Counted from the first letter of the stretch, positions 1 through 7,594 are shown. The stretch is DNA of 8,195 bases from an uncultured Rubrobacteraceae bacterium (GCA_902805985.1 CADCUW010000052.1:1-8195), one strand, 5' to 3'. Translations and numbers: made by a program. The notes: generated by a model not told the origin, from the letters alone.

Positions 1-122
1 TCTTTGCGGTAGCGTTCGTAGGCCTCTTCGAGCTCTTCGAGCGCGTGGATCAGGGTCTCGGGGACGAACCTTCCGCCGAAGGCGCCGAAATACCCCTCGC
101 GGGTCTCAACCTTTTGCCGCAA
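1..122 (-). CDS. trpB: Tryptophan synthase beta chain, N-terminal fragment (runs off window)
   Basis: Only the first 40 codons are in the window. After a short lead (residues 1-8) the translation reads [20 protein letters not shown] and then a Glu-rich helix, the conserved N-terminus of TrpB (family form G-Y-F-G-x-F-G-G-R-x-V-P-E-T-L). TrpB is the PLP enzyme that condenses indole with serine to make tryptophan, in complex with TrpA. I place the start at a TTG (122-120) because GGAGG lies 7 bases upstream and the frame offers no ATG or GTG nearby. The start lies inside the end of trpF, a 17-base overlap that implies translational coupling. The catalytic lysine and PLP site lie beyond the window. 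Identity is seen in sequence; the exact start is inferred. Confidence 0.9.
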   Translation of the reverse strand, partial: MRQKVETREGYFGAFGGRFVPETLIHALEELEEAYERYRK

Positions 123-720
123 CGATGAACCTCCGAACGGACTCTTCGTTCTTCTCTCCGGGCGCATCTTCCAGGGATGAGGAGGCGTCCACGCCGTAGG
201 GCTCGAAAAATTCTACGGCCTCACGCACGTTCTCCGGCGCCAGCCCCCCAGAGATGACGATGTTACCACGGCCCTTTAGCGATTTCGCCACCCCCCAGTC
301 GAACCTCTCCCCCGTCCCGCCGCGCGCCTTCTCGCTGTACGCGTCCAGCAGGATCAGGTCCGCATCAAACCTTTCGACATCCGCCAGGTCGTCCGCGTTA
401 CGCACCCTTACGGCCTTCATGACCGGAAGCCCGCCGGCCCGGACCGCGGCCACCGTCTCGGGCGTCTCGTCGCCGTGGAGCTGCGCCATGTCGAGGCCCG
501 CCTCTCTGGCCACCCGCAGCACCTCCTCGGGGGGGGTGTTCACGAAGACGCCGACCTTCAGGACGTTCTCGGGGAGGGCGATGGAGATCCTGCGCACCTC
601 CTCGGCGTCCACCCGGCGCGGGCTCTCCGCGAAGATAAAGCCGACCGCGTCCGCCCCGGCCTCGGCGGCCCCGCGGGCGTCGGCCACGTTGGTCATCCCG
701 CATACCTTTACCATCGTCAT
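106..720 (-). CDS. trpF: Phosphoribosylanthranilate isomerase TrpF
   Basis: TrpF catalyses the Amadori rearrangement of N-(5-phosphoribosyl)anthranilate to CdRP, the third step of tryptophan synthesis from chorismate, in the cytoplasm. The protein shows the family motifs in order along a beta/alpha barrel: VKVCGMT at the N-terminus with the catalytic Cys, [30 protein letters not shown]...GGTGERFDW with the catalytic Asp, and ISGGL...GVDASSSLE for phosphate binding. At about 204 residues it has normal family length. I start at the ATG at 720, just before the KVCGMT strand. A longer form from the ATG at 753 adds 11 residues lacking family character, and an ATG at 714 is also possible. AAGGAG lies 13 bases before 720 and GGGGG sits directly before it. 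A G8 run (529-536, C8 in the mRNA sense) lies inside the gene in frame. It is followed by overlapping trpB, so this is the trpF-trpB part of a trp operon. Confidence 0.95.
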   Translation of the reverse strand: MTMVKVCGMTNVADARGAAEAGADAVGFIFAESPRRVDAEEVRRISIALPENVLKVGVFVNTPPEEVLRVAREAGLDMAQLHGDETPETVAAVRAGGLPVMKAVRVRNADDLADVERFDADLILLDAYSEKARGGTGERFDWGVAKSLKGRGNIVISGGLAPENVREAVEFFEPYGVDASSSLEDAPGEKNEESVRRFIVAAKG

Positions 721-873
721 GCCCCCGAGTTTACTCCTTAGACCGGACGCCATCGCGACGGCCGGCGCGGAGTGATCGAAGCCCGTTAAGCGTTTCGTAA
801 GAAAGGGACAAGGTCAGCGTAAGGCCTACCGCTTAGACTGGGGTCGCAGGAGAGACAGGAGGGGGCTAGAGCT
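721..873. promoter_or_regulatory. Divergent intergenic region between trpF and the FAD oxidoreductase
   Basis: About 150 bases separate two genes that point away from each other, so both promoters should lie here. No clean -35/-10 pair stands out on either strand. The stretch around 786-835 is the least GC-rich and is the likeliest place. It contains short inverted arms TAAGCG (787-792) and CGCTTA (830-835). These six-base arms are too short to call an operator. I see no trp leader peptide or attenuator. Ribosome binding sites are present at both edges. Confidence 0.35.
857..865 (+). promoter_or_regulatory. Shine-Dalgarno site that fixes a TTG start
   Basis: AGGAGGGGG lies 8 bases before a TTG at 874. 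The following codons give MTSNYDLVVIGGGTAG, with the FAD-binding strand at the usual distance from the N-terminus. The strong site and ideal spacing support this non-ATG start over any downstream one. Confidence 0.8.
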
Positions 874-2331
874 TTGACGTCGAACTACGATCTGGTGGTG
901 ATTGGCGGGGGGACTGCGGGGCTGGTCTCGGCCGCGGGGGCGGCCTCGCTGGGCGCGCGGGTCGCCCTCGTCGAGCGGGACAAGCTCGGCGGCGACTGCC
1001 TCTACCGCGGCTGCGTCCCGACGAAGACGCTCGTCAAGAGCGCCCGCGTGGCGCACCTCGTCCGGCACTCCGGGGAGTACGGCGTTTTGAGCGGCGGGGC
1101 CGAGGTCGATTTCCCGGCCGTCATGGACCGGATGGAGCGGGTAATTGCGGAGGCGGGCAAGCACGACAGCCCGGAGCGCTTCCGCGGTCTCGGCGTGGAC
1201 GTGTTCGAGGACGAAGCCCGCTTCGAGGCGCCCGACCTGATCGCGGTCGACGGCCGCCGGCTGAAGGCCCGCAGCGTCATCGTCGCCACGGGCTCCCAAC
1301 CCACCGCGCCGCCGGTGGAGGGGCTGGAAGAGGTCGGCTACCTCACCAACGTCGAGGCGCTGCGGCTCAGGCGGTTGCCCCGCTCGATGGTCATCGTAGG
1401 CTCGGGTCCCATAGGCAGCGAGTTCGCCCAGATCTTCGCCCGCTTCGGCTCGGACGTTACCCTCGTCTCGACCTCCCCCCTGCCGCTGCCCAAGGAAGAC
1501 CCCGAGATCGGGGAGGTGCTCAGGCAGGTCCTCCTGGCCGACGGCGTGACGTTCCACGGCGGGTACACGGCCGAGAAGGTACGGGTGGAGAACGGCGAGA
1601 AGGTCATGACCGTGAAGAACGAGGCGGGGCACGAGGTGGAGGTTCGCGGCGAGGAGATCCTGATAGCCGCGGGCCGCGCCCCGACGGCCGGGAGCCTGGC
1701 GCTCGAGAACGCCGGCATCGAGCTCGAAGGGCAGGGCCTCAGGGTTGACGAGCACCTGCGCACCACCGCCCCCAACGTCTACGCTGCCGGGGACATCACG
1801 GGCAAGTACCTCTTCACCCACGTCGCCGAGTACCAGGCCCGCAACGCCCTCAGAAACGCCCTCTTCCCCGTAAAAGCGAAGGCGGATCACCGCGTAGTCC
1901 CATGGACCACGTTCACCGACCCCGAGGTCGCGAGGGTCGGTCTCACCGAGGAGCAGGCCCGCCGGGAGCACGCCGGCGTCGAGGTCTTCCGCCAGCCGTT
2001 CTCGGACGTGGACCGGGCGATGGCCGACGGCGAGACGACCGGCCTCGTCAAGATCGTCACCGGCAGGCGGGGCAGGATCCTTGGCGGCCACATCATAGGG
2101 CCGGATGCGGGGAACCTGATCCACGAGATAGTCCTCGCCATGCAGAAGAACATCCCCGTAGGAACCCTCTCCACGACCATCCACGTCTACCCCACCCTCG
2201 CCCAGGCGAACCAGCGGGCCGCGGACAACTACTACCGGGAGAAGCTCTTCAAGAACCGGAGGCTCTTCTCGGCCTTCTTCGGGGCGCGGCGCCTGCTTGA
2301 CAGGGCCAGGCCACAGGCCGACCGGAAGTAG
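874..2331 (+). CDS. FAD-dependent NAD(P)-disulfide oxidoreductase, mercuric reductase/dihydrolipoamide dehydrogenase-like
   Basis: This is a 485-residue cytoplasmic flavoprotein of the pyridine nucleotide-disulfide oxidoreductase class I family. Visible parts in order: FAD-binding GGGTAG (residues 11-16); redox-active pair Cys42/Cys47 in GGDCLYRGCVPTK; ATGSQP after the first domain; NAD(P)-binding VGSGPIGSE (175-183); the second FAD contact NVYAAGDITGKYLFTH; and a C-terminal dimerisation domain. Where glutathione reductase and Lpd have catalytic His and Glu (H-P-T-x-x-E), this protein reads HVYPTLAQ (437-444), so Tyr439 and Gln444 take those places. There is no N-terminal heavy-metal domain and no C-terminal Cys pair as in true MerA, so mercury reduction is doubtful. 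The physiological substrate cannot be read from sequence. The next gene, 8 bases on, is a TVP38/VTT membrane protein. The two families are also known as single fused proteins, which suggests a joint membrane-linked redox role. The start is TTG. Confidence 0.93.
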   Translation: MTSNYDLVVIGGGTAGLVSAAGAASLGARVALVERDKLGGDCLYRGCVPTKTLVKSARVAHLVRHSGEYGVLSGGAEVDFPAVMDRMERVIAEAGKHDSPERFRGLGVDVFEDEARFEAPDLIAVDGRRLKARSVIVATGSQPTAPPVEGLEEVGYLTNVEALRLRRLPRSMVIVGSGPIGSEFAQIFARFGSDVTLVSTSPLPLPKEDPEIGEVLRQVLLADGVTFHGGYTAEKVRVENGEKVMTVKNEAGHEVEVRGEEILIAAGRAPTAGSLALENAGIELEGQGLRVDEHLRTTAPNVYAAGDITGKYLFTHVAEYQARNALRNALFPVKAKADHRVVPWTTFTDPEVARVGLTEEQARREHAGVEVFRQPFSDVDRAMADGETTGLVKIVTGRRGRILGGHIIGPDAGNLIHEIVLAMQKNIPVGTLSTTIHVYPTLAQANQRAADNYYREKLFKNRRLFSAFFGARRLLDRARPQADRK

Positions 2332-2339
2332 GAAGAGCC

Positions 2340-3068
2340 TTGCCCGAGAACCGGAGATCGGAGAGGCCCCCGGAGGCTACCGGGTCCCCGAAAAAAAAGA
2401 ACGCGGGCAAGCTCGTCGGCATCGGGCTCGCGCTGGTGGCCGTCGTGGTGGTCGCCCGTCTGACCGGGCTCTCGGAGTACATCAGCCTGGACGGCCTGGG
2501 CCGGTTGAGGGATTGGATAGACGGCTTCGGCGTCGCCGCCCCCATCGTCTTTATCGCGATCTACGCCGTCGCGACCGTGGCCTTCTTGCCCGGAACCCCG
2601 CTCTCGCTGCTGGCGGGGCTGGTCTTCGGGCCCGTGTTCGGCACCCTGTGGGCCGTGATCGGCGCGACCATCGGGGCGACCCTGGCTTTCCTGGTGGGCA
2701 GGTACGCGGCCAGGGGCCTCGTGGAGGGCTGGACGGCCAACAACGAGCGCGTCAGAAGATTGGACGAGGGGGTCGAGCGGCAGGGCTGGCGGATGCTGCT
2801 CATCACCCGCCTCGTGCCGGTCTTTCCCTTCAACTTGCAGAATTACGCGTACGGGATCACGAAGATCGGGCTCGGCACCTACGTGCTCCTCACCGCGGTC
2901 TGCATCATCCCCGGCGCCGCCGTCTACACCTTCGCCGGCGGGTCCCTCGCGTCCGCCCAGCAAGACCTGACGAGGACCTTCATCTACCTCGGCATAGCGG
3001 CGGTCTTCTTCGTCGGCGTCTCCCTGATCCCCGGCCGGCTCCGAAAGAGAGATGAGGATGAAGGGTAG
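2340..3068 (+). CDS. TVP38/TMEM64 family (VTT domain, DedA-like) membrane protein
   Basis: This 242-residue integral membrane protein has a basic cytoplasmic head ending in KKK (18-20), a first membrane helix near 24-42, and a VTT domain. The domain shows FLPGTPLSLLAGLVFGP (82-98), a Gly-rich helix to GRYAAR (120-125), the re-entrant signature RLVPVFPFNLQNYAYGIT (157-173), another helix near 180-200, and a last helix near 214-230 before a charged tail. Related VTT/DedA proteins act as lipid scramblases or flippases or affect membrane homeostasis; the role here is inferred only. The TTG start at 2340 follows GGAAGAG that overlaps the stop of the oxidoreductase gene, so the two are almost certainly one transcript and may be coupled. 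An A8 run (2391-2398) in frame near the start is unusual in such GC-rich DNA. Confidence 0.93.
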   Translation: MPENRRSERPPEATGSPKKKNAGKLVGIGLALVAVVVVARLTGLSEYISLDGLGRLRDWIDGFGVAAPIVFIAIYAVATVAFLPGTPLSLLAGLVFGPVFGTLWAVIGATIGATLAFLVGRYAARGLVEGWTANNERVRRLDEGVERQGWRMLLITRLVPVFPFNLQNYAYGITKIGLGTYVLLTAVCIIPGAAVYTFAGGSLASAQQDLTRTFIYLGIAAVFFVGVSLIPGRLRKRDEDEG

Positions 3069-3333
3069 GATGCCGTGCTCGTGGGCCCGCAGGACACGCC
3101 AGCCCGAAGCTCAGGCGGCGGTCCTGCGCTCTTGCGCGGCCACCGCCGGAAGCTCTGCTGGCGTTGGCCCTCTGGCTCGCCCTGCTCGGCGGCTGCCGTC
3201 TTCGCGGCCAGCATCGCGGCCTCCAGGTATCTCAAGCGGCGAAAAGGCGAGAAGGAGGAAAATGGTTCGCACAGAAGAGGCGCATAGACGATTGTCCGCG
3301 GCCGGCAGGCCCCGCCCTGGTTCGGGGGCCTAG
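3069..3333 (+). pseudogene. Intergenic stretch with a possible frameshifted remnant of a small membrane protein
   Basis: No intact gene is convincing in these 265 bases. Reading across frames, 3146-3187 gives PEALLALALWLALLG and the adjoining frame gives AAAVFAASIAASRYLKRRKG, followed by EKEENG. Joined, they resemble a hydrophobic membrane helix followed by a basic, charged C-terminal tail. A shift near 3187-3192 would be required, and I see no good start codon in the upstream frame. It could be a decayed or misread small membrane protein gene, or chance in GC-rich DNA. A strong hairpin lies at 3116-3148. Confidence 0.22.
3116..3148 (+). terminator. GC-rich hairpin after the VTT gene, possible terminator without U-tract
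   Basis: Arms 3116-3129 and 3134-3148 form 13 base pairs (one of them a T-G wobble) around a TCTT loop, interrupted by a 1x2 internal loop. The hairpin begins 47 bases after the VTT stop codon. No T-run follows, so it is not a classical intrinsic terminator. It could still end or stabilise the upstream transcript, as U-less hairpins are proposed to do in actinobacteria. The structure is seen in sequence; the function is inferred. Confidence 0.3.
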
Positions 3334-4713
3334 ATGGATACCATGACACCCCCCAAAGACGCCGCGGAGCTCGCCGCGCGGGCGACCGCGGTGCTCGAAG
3401 GAAACGACATGGGCGGGTGGACCCGCGCCGCCCCGAACCTCTACCCCCACCAGTGGAGTTGGGACTCGGCGTTTATCGCGATCGGCATCGCGCACTACGA
3501 CGTTGGCCGGGCCGCCGAGGAGCTACGGTGCCTCCTGGGCCATCAGTGGGCCACCGGCAAGGTACCGCACATCGTCTTCAACCCGGACGCCCCGCCGGAG
3601 AGCTACTTCCCCGGCCCCGAGCACTGGGCCTCGGCCGCCCTCGACGCCCCGGAGGCACCCTCGAAACCAGCCACCACGAGCGGCCTCTGCCAGCCGCCGG
3701 TCCACGCCATCGCCGCGAAGCGCATCCTGGAGGTCGCGGACGGGCGCGGTGTGGCGAGAGCCGGGGCGCTGGCGTTCCTGCGCGAGGTCTACCCGAAGCT
3801 CTTCGCCTGGCACCGTTACCTGGCCACCCACCGCGACCCGGAGGAATCCGGGCTCGTGACCATCTACCATCCCTGGGAGAGCGGCACGGACAACTCTCCC
3901 CGCTGGTCGGGACCGCTGGACCGGGTGGAGGTCGAGGAGAAGCTCGAGTACGAGCGCAGGGACCTCCAGCACGTGGCAGACCCCTCGGAGAGGCCCACCC
4001 AGGCCGTCTACGACCGCTTCATCTGGCTGGTGGAGCTCATCACCCGGAGCGGCTGCGACGACGCCGTCACCTACGCGACCAGCCCGTTTCTCGTCAAGGA
4101 CGTGCTCATGAGCGCGATCCTGGTCCGCGCCAACGAGGCGTTGCTGGAGATATCCGAACTGGTCGGAGCACCGGAGAGTGACAGGGACGTTATGCGGGCC
4201 TGGATCTCCCGCGGCCGGCGCGGGCTGGAGGGATGTTGGGACCCCGGCCTCGGCCTCTGCCTCGACTACGACCTGCGGGCCGGGGCGCCGATAGAGGCCC
4301 GCACGGTCGCCGGTTTCGCCCCCCTCGTGGCCGGTGCCGGGCCGGCGGACCAGTGGCGGGAACTCCTTCGGACCTTCGACTCGGCCCAGTTCGCGGGCCA
4401 TCCGGGGCTGCGCTGGCCGCTCCCGCCGAGCACCAGCCCCGCGGAGCCGCTCTTCGATCCCCGCCGGTACTGGCGCGGTCCCGTCTGGCCGGTCATCAAC
4501 TGGTTGCTCTGGTGGTCGCTGAAACGCTCTGGCGAGGGCGCGCGGGCGGCCCGGCTGAGGCGGGATGGCCTGGCACAGATCTCGGACGGCACCTTCGGCG
4601 AGTACTATGAACCGTTCACCGGCGAGTCGCTTGGCTCCCGCGACCAGTCCTGGACCGCCGCCGTCGCCCTCGACTGGCTGGCCCATCAAGAGGAGGTATC
4701 CGAAGAACCGTGA
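3334..4713 (+). CDS. GH63-type glycoside hydrolase, probable mannosylglycerate/glucosylglycerate hydrolase
   Basis: The 459-residue protein is a cytoplasmic (alpha/alpha)6-barrel hydrolase with no signal peptide. Motifs seen: [16 protein letters not shown] near residues 36-51, [22 protein letters not shown] (179-191), [32 protein letters not shown], and [15 protein letters not shown]...[11 protein letters not shown] near the C-terminus. In characterised GH63 mannosylglycerate and glucosylglycerate hydrolases (Thermus, Rubrobacter, Mycolicibacterium), the Asp of ESGxDNSP acts as general acid and a Glu of the FxEYxxPxTG motif as general base. These would be Asp186 and Glu423 here. Such enzymes release mannose or glucose plus glycerate from compatible solutes. 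Which sugar is preferred cannot be read from sequence. The start ATG follows GGGGG by 5 bases; an in-frame ATG at 3343 is an alternative. Its stop overlaps the GH15 start by 4 bases, so the two are co-translated. Other GH63-like alpha-glucosidases remain possible. Confidence 0.85.
   Translation: MDTMTPPKDAAELAARATAVLEGNDMGGWTRAAPNLYPHQWSWDSAFIAIGIAHYDVGRAAEELRCLLGHQWATGKVPHIVFNPDAPPESYFPGPEHWASAALDAPEAPSKPATTSGLCQPPVHAIAAKRILEVADGRGVARAGALAFLREVYPKLFAWHRYLATHRDPEESGLVTIYHPWESGTDNSPRWSGPLDRVEVEEKLEYERRDLQHVADPSERPTQAVYDRFIWLVELITRSGCDDAVTYATSPFLVKDVLMSAILVRANEALLEISELVGAPESDRDVMRAWISRGRRGLEGCWDPGLGLCLDYDLRAGAPIEARTVAGFAPLVAGAGPADQWRELLRTFDSAQFAGHPGLRWPLPPSTSPAEPLFDPRRYWRGPVWPVINWLLWWSLKRSGEGARAARLRRDGLAQISDGTFGEYYEPFTGESLGSRDQSWTAAVALDWLAHQEEVSEEP
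4691..4713 (+). promoter_or_regulatory. Coupled stop/start (GTGA) with AGGAGG between GH63 and GH15 genes
   Basis: AGGAGG at 4691-4696 lies inside the end of the GH63 gene, 13 bases before a GTG start at 4710. The GTG shares its last two bases with the TGA stop at 4711-4713. The spacing is long for independent initiation, so re-initiation by the terminating ribosome is likely. Confidence 0.7.
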
Positions 4714-6533
4714 CATACCAACCGATACAGGACTACGGGATCGTCGGCGACATGCACACCGCCGCCCTGGTCGGGACGGACGGCTCGATAGACTGGCTGT
4801 GCTTCCCGCACTTCGACTCCCCGAGCGTCTTCGCCGCCGTCCTCGACGACGAGAAGGGAGGCCGCTTCAAGATAGCGCCCGCAAAGGAGGGGGCCGCCCG
4901 CAAGCAACTCTACTGGCCCGACACGAACGTCCTCGTAACGCGCTTCTTCACGCCCGACGGGGTCGGTGAGGTCATCGACTACATGCCCGTCGGCGTCCCC
5001 GAAAACGGACACGGGTACCACCAGCTCGTCCGCCGGGTCAGGGTGGTGCGGGGCGAGATGGGCTTCCGGATGGAGTGCTCCCCCGCCTTCGACTACGCGA
5101 GGGCGGAGCACGGGACGGAGATCTCCTACGAGGGCGCCACCTTCCGCTCGGCCGACCTCTGCCTGGGCCTCTCCACGCGCGTTCCGCTGCGGGAGGACGG
5201 GGCCGCCGCCGTCGCCGAGTTCTCGCTGGAGGAGGGCTCGTCGGCGGTGTTCGTGCTGCGGGAGACCGAGGCCGGCGGCGATTGCGGGCCTTCGCCCTCC
5301 GAGGAGAGGGAAGAAGAGCTATTCGTGCAGACGGTGGAGTACTGGCGGCGCTGGCTCTCGAAGTGCACCTACTCGGGGCGGTGGCGCGAGGTCGTCCACC
5401 GCTCGGCGCTGACGCTCAAGCTCCTGACCTACGAGCCGACAGGGGCGATAGTCGCGGCGCCCACGATGGGGCTGCCCGAAGGTCTGGGCGGCGAGCGCAA
5501 CTGGGACTACCGCTATACCTGGATCAGGGACGCCGCCTTCACCCTCTACGGCCTCCTGCGAATAGGTTTTACCGAAGAGGCAAGCGCTTTTATGGGATGG
5601 ATCGAGGCCCGCTGCCAACACTCGGCCTCAGACGGCTCCCTCCAACTCATGTACGGCCTCGACGGGCGCCACGACCTGACCGAAGAGACCCTCGACCATC
5701 TCGACGGCTACAAGGGCTCGCGGCCCGTCAGGCTCGGCAACGGCGCCTACGACCAGTTGCAGCTCGACATCTACGGCGAGCTCATGGACGCCGTCTACCT
5801 CTACAACAAGCACGGCAGCCCCATCTCCTACGACCTGTGGACCCGGTTGAGGACCCTCGTAAACTGGGTCTGCGACAACTGGCGGCGCGAGGACGAGGGG
5901 ATATGGGAGGTCCGCGGCGGCAGGCGCCACTTCGTCTACTCCAAGCTCATGTGCTGGGTCGCCGTCGACCGGGGCCTCAGGCTCGCCTCCAAACGTTCGT
6001 TCCCGGCAGACCGCGAGCGGTGGCTCGCGGTGCGCGACGAGATCTACGAGGAGATCATGGACAGGGGATGGAGCCCGGAGCGCAACGCCTTCGTCCAGTC
6101 CTACGACGACGACACTCTAGACGCCTCCAACCTCATCATGCCGCTCGTCTTCTTTCTCGCCCCGAACGACCCGAGGATGCTCGGCACCCTCGACGCCACC
6201 AATCGCCCGCCGCGCGACGGCGGGCTCGTCTCCAACAACCTCGTCTACCGCTACGACGTCGAGAAGTCCTCCGACGGCCTCGCGGGCGAGGAGGGCACGT
6301 TCAGCCTGTGCACGTTCTGGCTCGTCGAGGCGCTCACGCGGGCCGGAAGGACCGACGAGGCACGTCTGATGTTCGAGCAGATGCTCGGCTACGCCAACCA
6401 CCTCGGGCTGTACGCGGAGGAGATCGGGCACTCAGGCGAGGCCCTGGGCAACTTCCCCCAGGCCTTCACCCACCTGACCCTGATCAGCGCCGCCTTCAAC
6501 CTCGACCGCGCCCTCGGCAACCGCAACGGCTAG
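4710..6533 (+). CDS. Glycoside hydrolase family 15 protein (trehalase/glucoamylase type)
   Basis: This 607-residue protein has the normal length for bacterial GH15 enzymes. The N-terminal beta-sandwich opens with the family hallmark [20 protein letters not shown] and then [18 protein letters not shown]. The (alpha/alpha)6 catalytic barrel begins near [19 protein letters not shown] (264-282) and continues with [19 protein letters not shown] (343-361), GIWEVRG with likely general acid Glu400, and LYAEEIG with likely general base Glu570 (Glu571 adjacent). No signal peptide is present, so an intracellular substrate is expected. Actinobacterial GH15 proteins of this form include mycobacterial trehalase; others are glucoamylases or alpha-glucosidases. 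Trehalose is the attractive substrate given the neighbouring GH63 gene, but this is inference. Translation starts at GTG, overlapping the preceding stop. A decayed 6-phosphogluconate dehydrogenase gene follows 12 bases downstream. Confidence 0.92.
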   Translation: MTYQPIQDYGIVGDMHTAALVGTDGSIDWLCFPHFDSPSVFAAVLDDEKGGRFKIAPAKEGAARKQLYWPDTNVLVTRFFTPDGVGEVIDYMPVGVPENGHGYHQLVRRVRVVRGEMGFRMECSPAFDYARAEHGTEISYEGATFRSADLCLGLSTRVPLREDGAAAVAEFSLEEGSSAVFVLRETEAGGDCGPSPSEEREEELFVQTVEYWRRWLSKCTYSGRWREVVHRSALTLKLLTYEPTGAIVAAPTMGLPEGLGGERNWDYRYTWIRDAAFTLYGLLRIGFTEEASAFMGWIEARCQHSASDGSLQLMYGLDGRHDLTEETLDHLDGYKGSRPVRLGNGAYDQLQLDIYGELMDAVYLYNKHGSPISYDLWTRLRTLVNWVCDNWRREDEGIWEVRGGRRHFVYSKLMCWVAVDRGLRLASKRSFPADRERWLAVRDEIYEEIMDRGWSPERNAFVQSYDDDTLDASNLIMPLVFFLAPNDPRMLGTLDATNRPPRDGGLVSNNLVYRYDVEKSSDGLAGEEGTFSLCTFWLVEALTRAGRTDEARLMFEQMLGYANHLGLYAEEIGHSGEALGNFPQAFTHLTLISAAFNLDRALGNRNG

Positions 6534-6545
6534 AGAGGAGAAGTC

Positions 6546-6921
6546 TTGACCGAACAGACGAACGAGTACGGCGTACTGCGCTGCTACCGCCACGGCTCCG
6601 TCATCCGGTCCTGGCTCATGGACCTGATGGAGGGCGCCGACCGCCAGAACAGCGGCGTGAACGAGATTGCGGCCCGCGCCGAGGACAGGGGCGAGGTGAG
6701 CTGGCCTGTGGATGATGCGTTGCAAATGGAGGTTGCCGGTGCCCGTAATCTCCCAGGCCGTGATGCAACTCTTCGCCTCGCGCGACAACGAGAAGAACTG
6801 GGCCCGTTCCATCGCCCTGGTGCGCCACGGCTTCAGCGGCCGCACACCGGTAAGCTTCGAGCTGGTGGAGAACGCCATGGGCCCGACGGCCCGCAACGTA
6901 CAGAATGGAGGGAACCCGTAG
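6546..6921 (+). pseudogene. gnd: 6-phosphogluconate dehydrogenase, broken C-terminal remnant
   Basis: The region encodes two pieces of the C-terminal domain of decarboxylating 6-phosphogluconate dehydrogenase (YqeC/NAD type, about 300 residues when intact). From a TTG at 6546 one frame gives YGVLRCYRHGSVIRSWLMDL and then GEVSWPVDDALQMEV. After about 6735 the homology continues in the +1 frame as PVPVISQAVMQLFASRDNEK and NWARSIALVRHGF, ending at TAG 6919-6921. The expected join EV-PVPVIS needs one base fewer near 6733-6735, so one inserted base is the simplest lesion. The Rossmann N-terminus and roughly the first 200 residues are missing. The start still has a good ribosome binding site (AGGAGAAG) and follows the GH15 stop by 12 bases, so an internal deletion may have joined the original start to the 3' part. 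The tail after RHGFSG does not match the usual GGHP ending. The intact enzyme would make ribulose 5-phosphate, CO2 and NAD(P)H. Confidence 0.85.
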
Positions 6922-6922
6922 C
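6907..6922 (+). promoter_or_regulatory. Ribosome binding site deciding the MOSC gene start
   Basis: GGAGGG lies about 10 bases before the ATG at 6923. The earlier in-frame ATG at 6905 partly overlaps this site and would add six residues without family character, so 6923 is preferred. Confidence 0.65.
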
Positions 6923-7594
6923 ATGAGACTACTCTCCGTGAACGTCTCGCTGCCCAGAGAGGTGGCGCATGGGCGCCGGACGGTGGAGACGGGCATCTTC
7001 AAGGAACCGGTTTCGGGCAGGGTCATGCTGCGAAAGACGAACCTGGACGGCGACGGGCAGGCCGACCTCGTAAACCACGGGGGCGTCCACCGGGCGGCCT
7101 ACGCGTATCCGATCGAAAACTACGAATACTGGCGGCGCGAGCTAGGCCGGGCCGGTTTCGGTTTCGGCCAGTTCGGCGAGAACTTCACGGTGGAGGGGAT
7201 GGTCGAAGACGACGTCAGCGTCGGCGACATCTTTCGCGTGGGCGCCGCGACCGTCGAGGTCTCCCAGCCACGCCCGCCGTGCTTCAAGCTCGGCATCAAG
7301 ATGGGCCTGCCGAGGTTCCCCAAGCTGTTCCTGGCGAGCGGACGAGTCGGGTTCTACCTGCGCGTCCTGGAGGAGGGCGAGGTCGGGGCGGGGGATGTGT
7401 TCGAGCCCGTCGAGAGAGACCCCGGGGGGATGACGGTGCGGGAGATCAGCGACCTGCTCTTCTTCGGGCCGGACAACCTGCGGGGGGCGGAGCGCGCGCT
7501 GCTTGTCGGGGCGCTCTCGCCGGGGTGGCGGGATTCTTTTAGGGAACGTCTAGCCAAAGCCGCTGGAGGTAACGAGTCGGGAGGTTTCGGATGA
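6923..7594 (+). CDS. MOSC domain-containing protein, YiiM-like
   Basis: A 223-residue cytoplasmic protein beginning [14 protein letters not shown], the common start of YiiM-type MOSC proteins. It continues with [59 protein letters not shown] and [12 protein letters not shown]. The Cys in that last motif is the conserved MOSC cysteine associated with molybdenum cofactor binding. [22 protein letters not shown] follows, and the C-terminal 60 residues fit the short alpha-helical (3-alpha) domain. Family members such as E. coli YiiM and YcbX use Moco to reduce N-hydroxylated compounds; the substrate here is unknown. Its stop overlaps the next start by ATGA, so it is co-translated with glucose dehydrogenase although no shared pathway is obvious. 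The upstream neighbour is a dead gnd, so its promoter may be shared with the GH63-GH15 genes. Confidence 0.9.
   Translation: MRLLSVNVSLPREVAHGRRTVETGIFKEPVSGRVMLRKTNLDGDGQADLVNHGGVHRAAYAYPIENYEYWRRELGRAGFGFGQFGENFTVEGMVEDDVSVGDIFRVGAATVEVSQPRPPCFKLGIKMGLPRFPKLFLASGRVGFYLRVLEEGEVGAGDVFEPVERDPGGMTVREISDLLFFGPDNLRGAERALLVGALSPGWRDSFRERLAKAAGGNESGGFG

Noticed and set aside
529..536. G8 run in trpF (C8 in the coding strand) as a phase-variation tract
   Set aside because: It encodes Thr-Pro-Pro in a conserved region of a housekeeping enzyme in GC-rich DNA, where such runs are common.
787..835. TAAGCG...CGCTTA inverted arms as an operator
   Set aside because: Arms are only six bases with a 37-base gap, within chance expectation.
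754..873. trp leader peptide or attenuator before trpF
   Set aside because: No run of Trp codons and no alternative hairpin/terminator pair could be found on the minus strand.
826..2184. Long minus-strand open frame (452 codons) opposite the FAD oxidoreductase
   Set aside because: The plus-strand gene has clear FAD, Cys-pair and NAD motifs; the opposite frame is low-complexity Gly/Arg/Pro-rich and arises from GC-rich codon structure.
2297..3055. Plus-strand 252-codon frame overlapping the VTT gene, possible -1 frameshift product after the A8 run
   Set aside because: Sequence is Arg/Gly-rich with no membrane or domain character; a long open shadow frame is expected at this GC content.
3164..3346. 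Short frame starting MALWLALLGGC, which looks like a lipoprotein signal
   Set aside because: The remainder is unstructured, it runs into the GH63 start, and the ribosome binding site is weak; better explained as part of a frameshifted remnant or chance.
3523..4716. Minus-strand open frame of 397 codons opposite the GH63 gene
   Set aside because: No recognisable domain; it mirrors the coding strand, which carries conserved GH63 motifs.
5075..6715. Plus-strand 546-codon frame inside the GH15 gene
   Set aside because: Arg/Pro/Leu-rich shadow in another frame of a well-supported GH15 gene.
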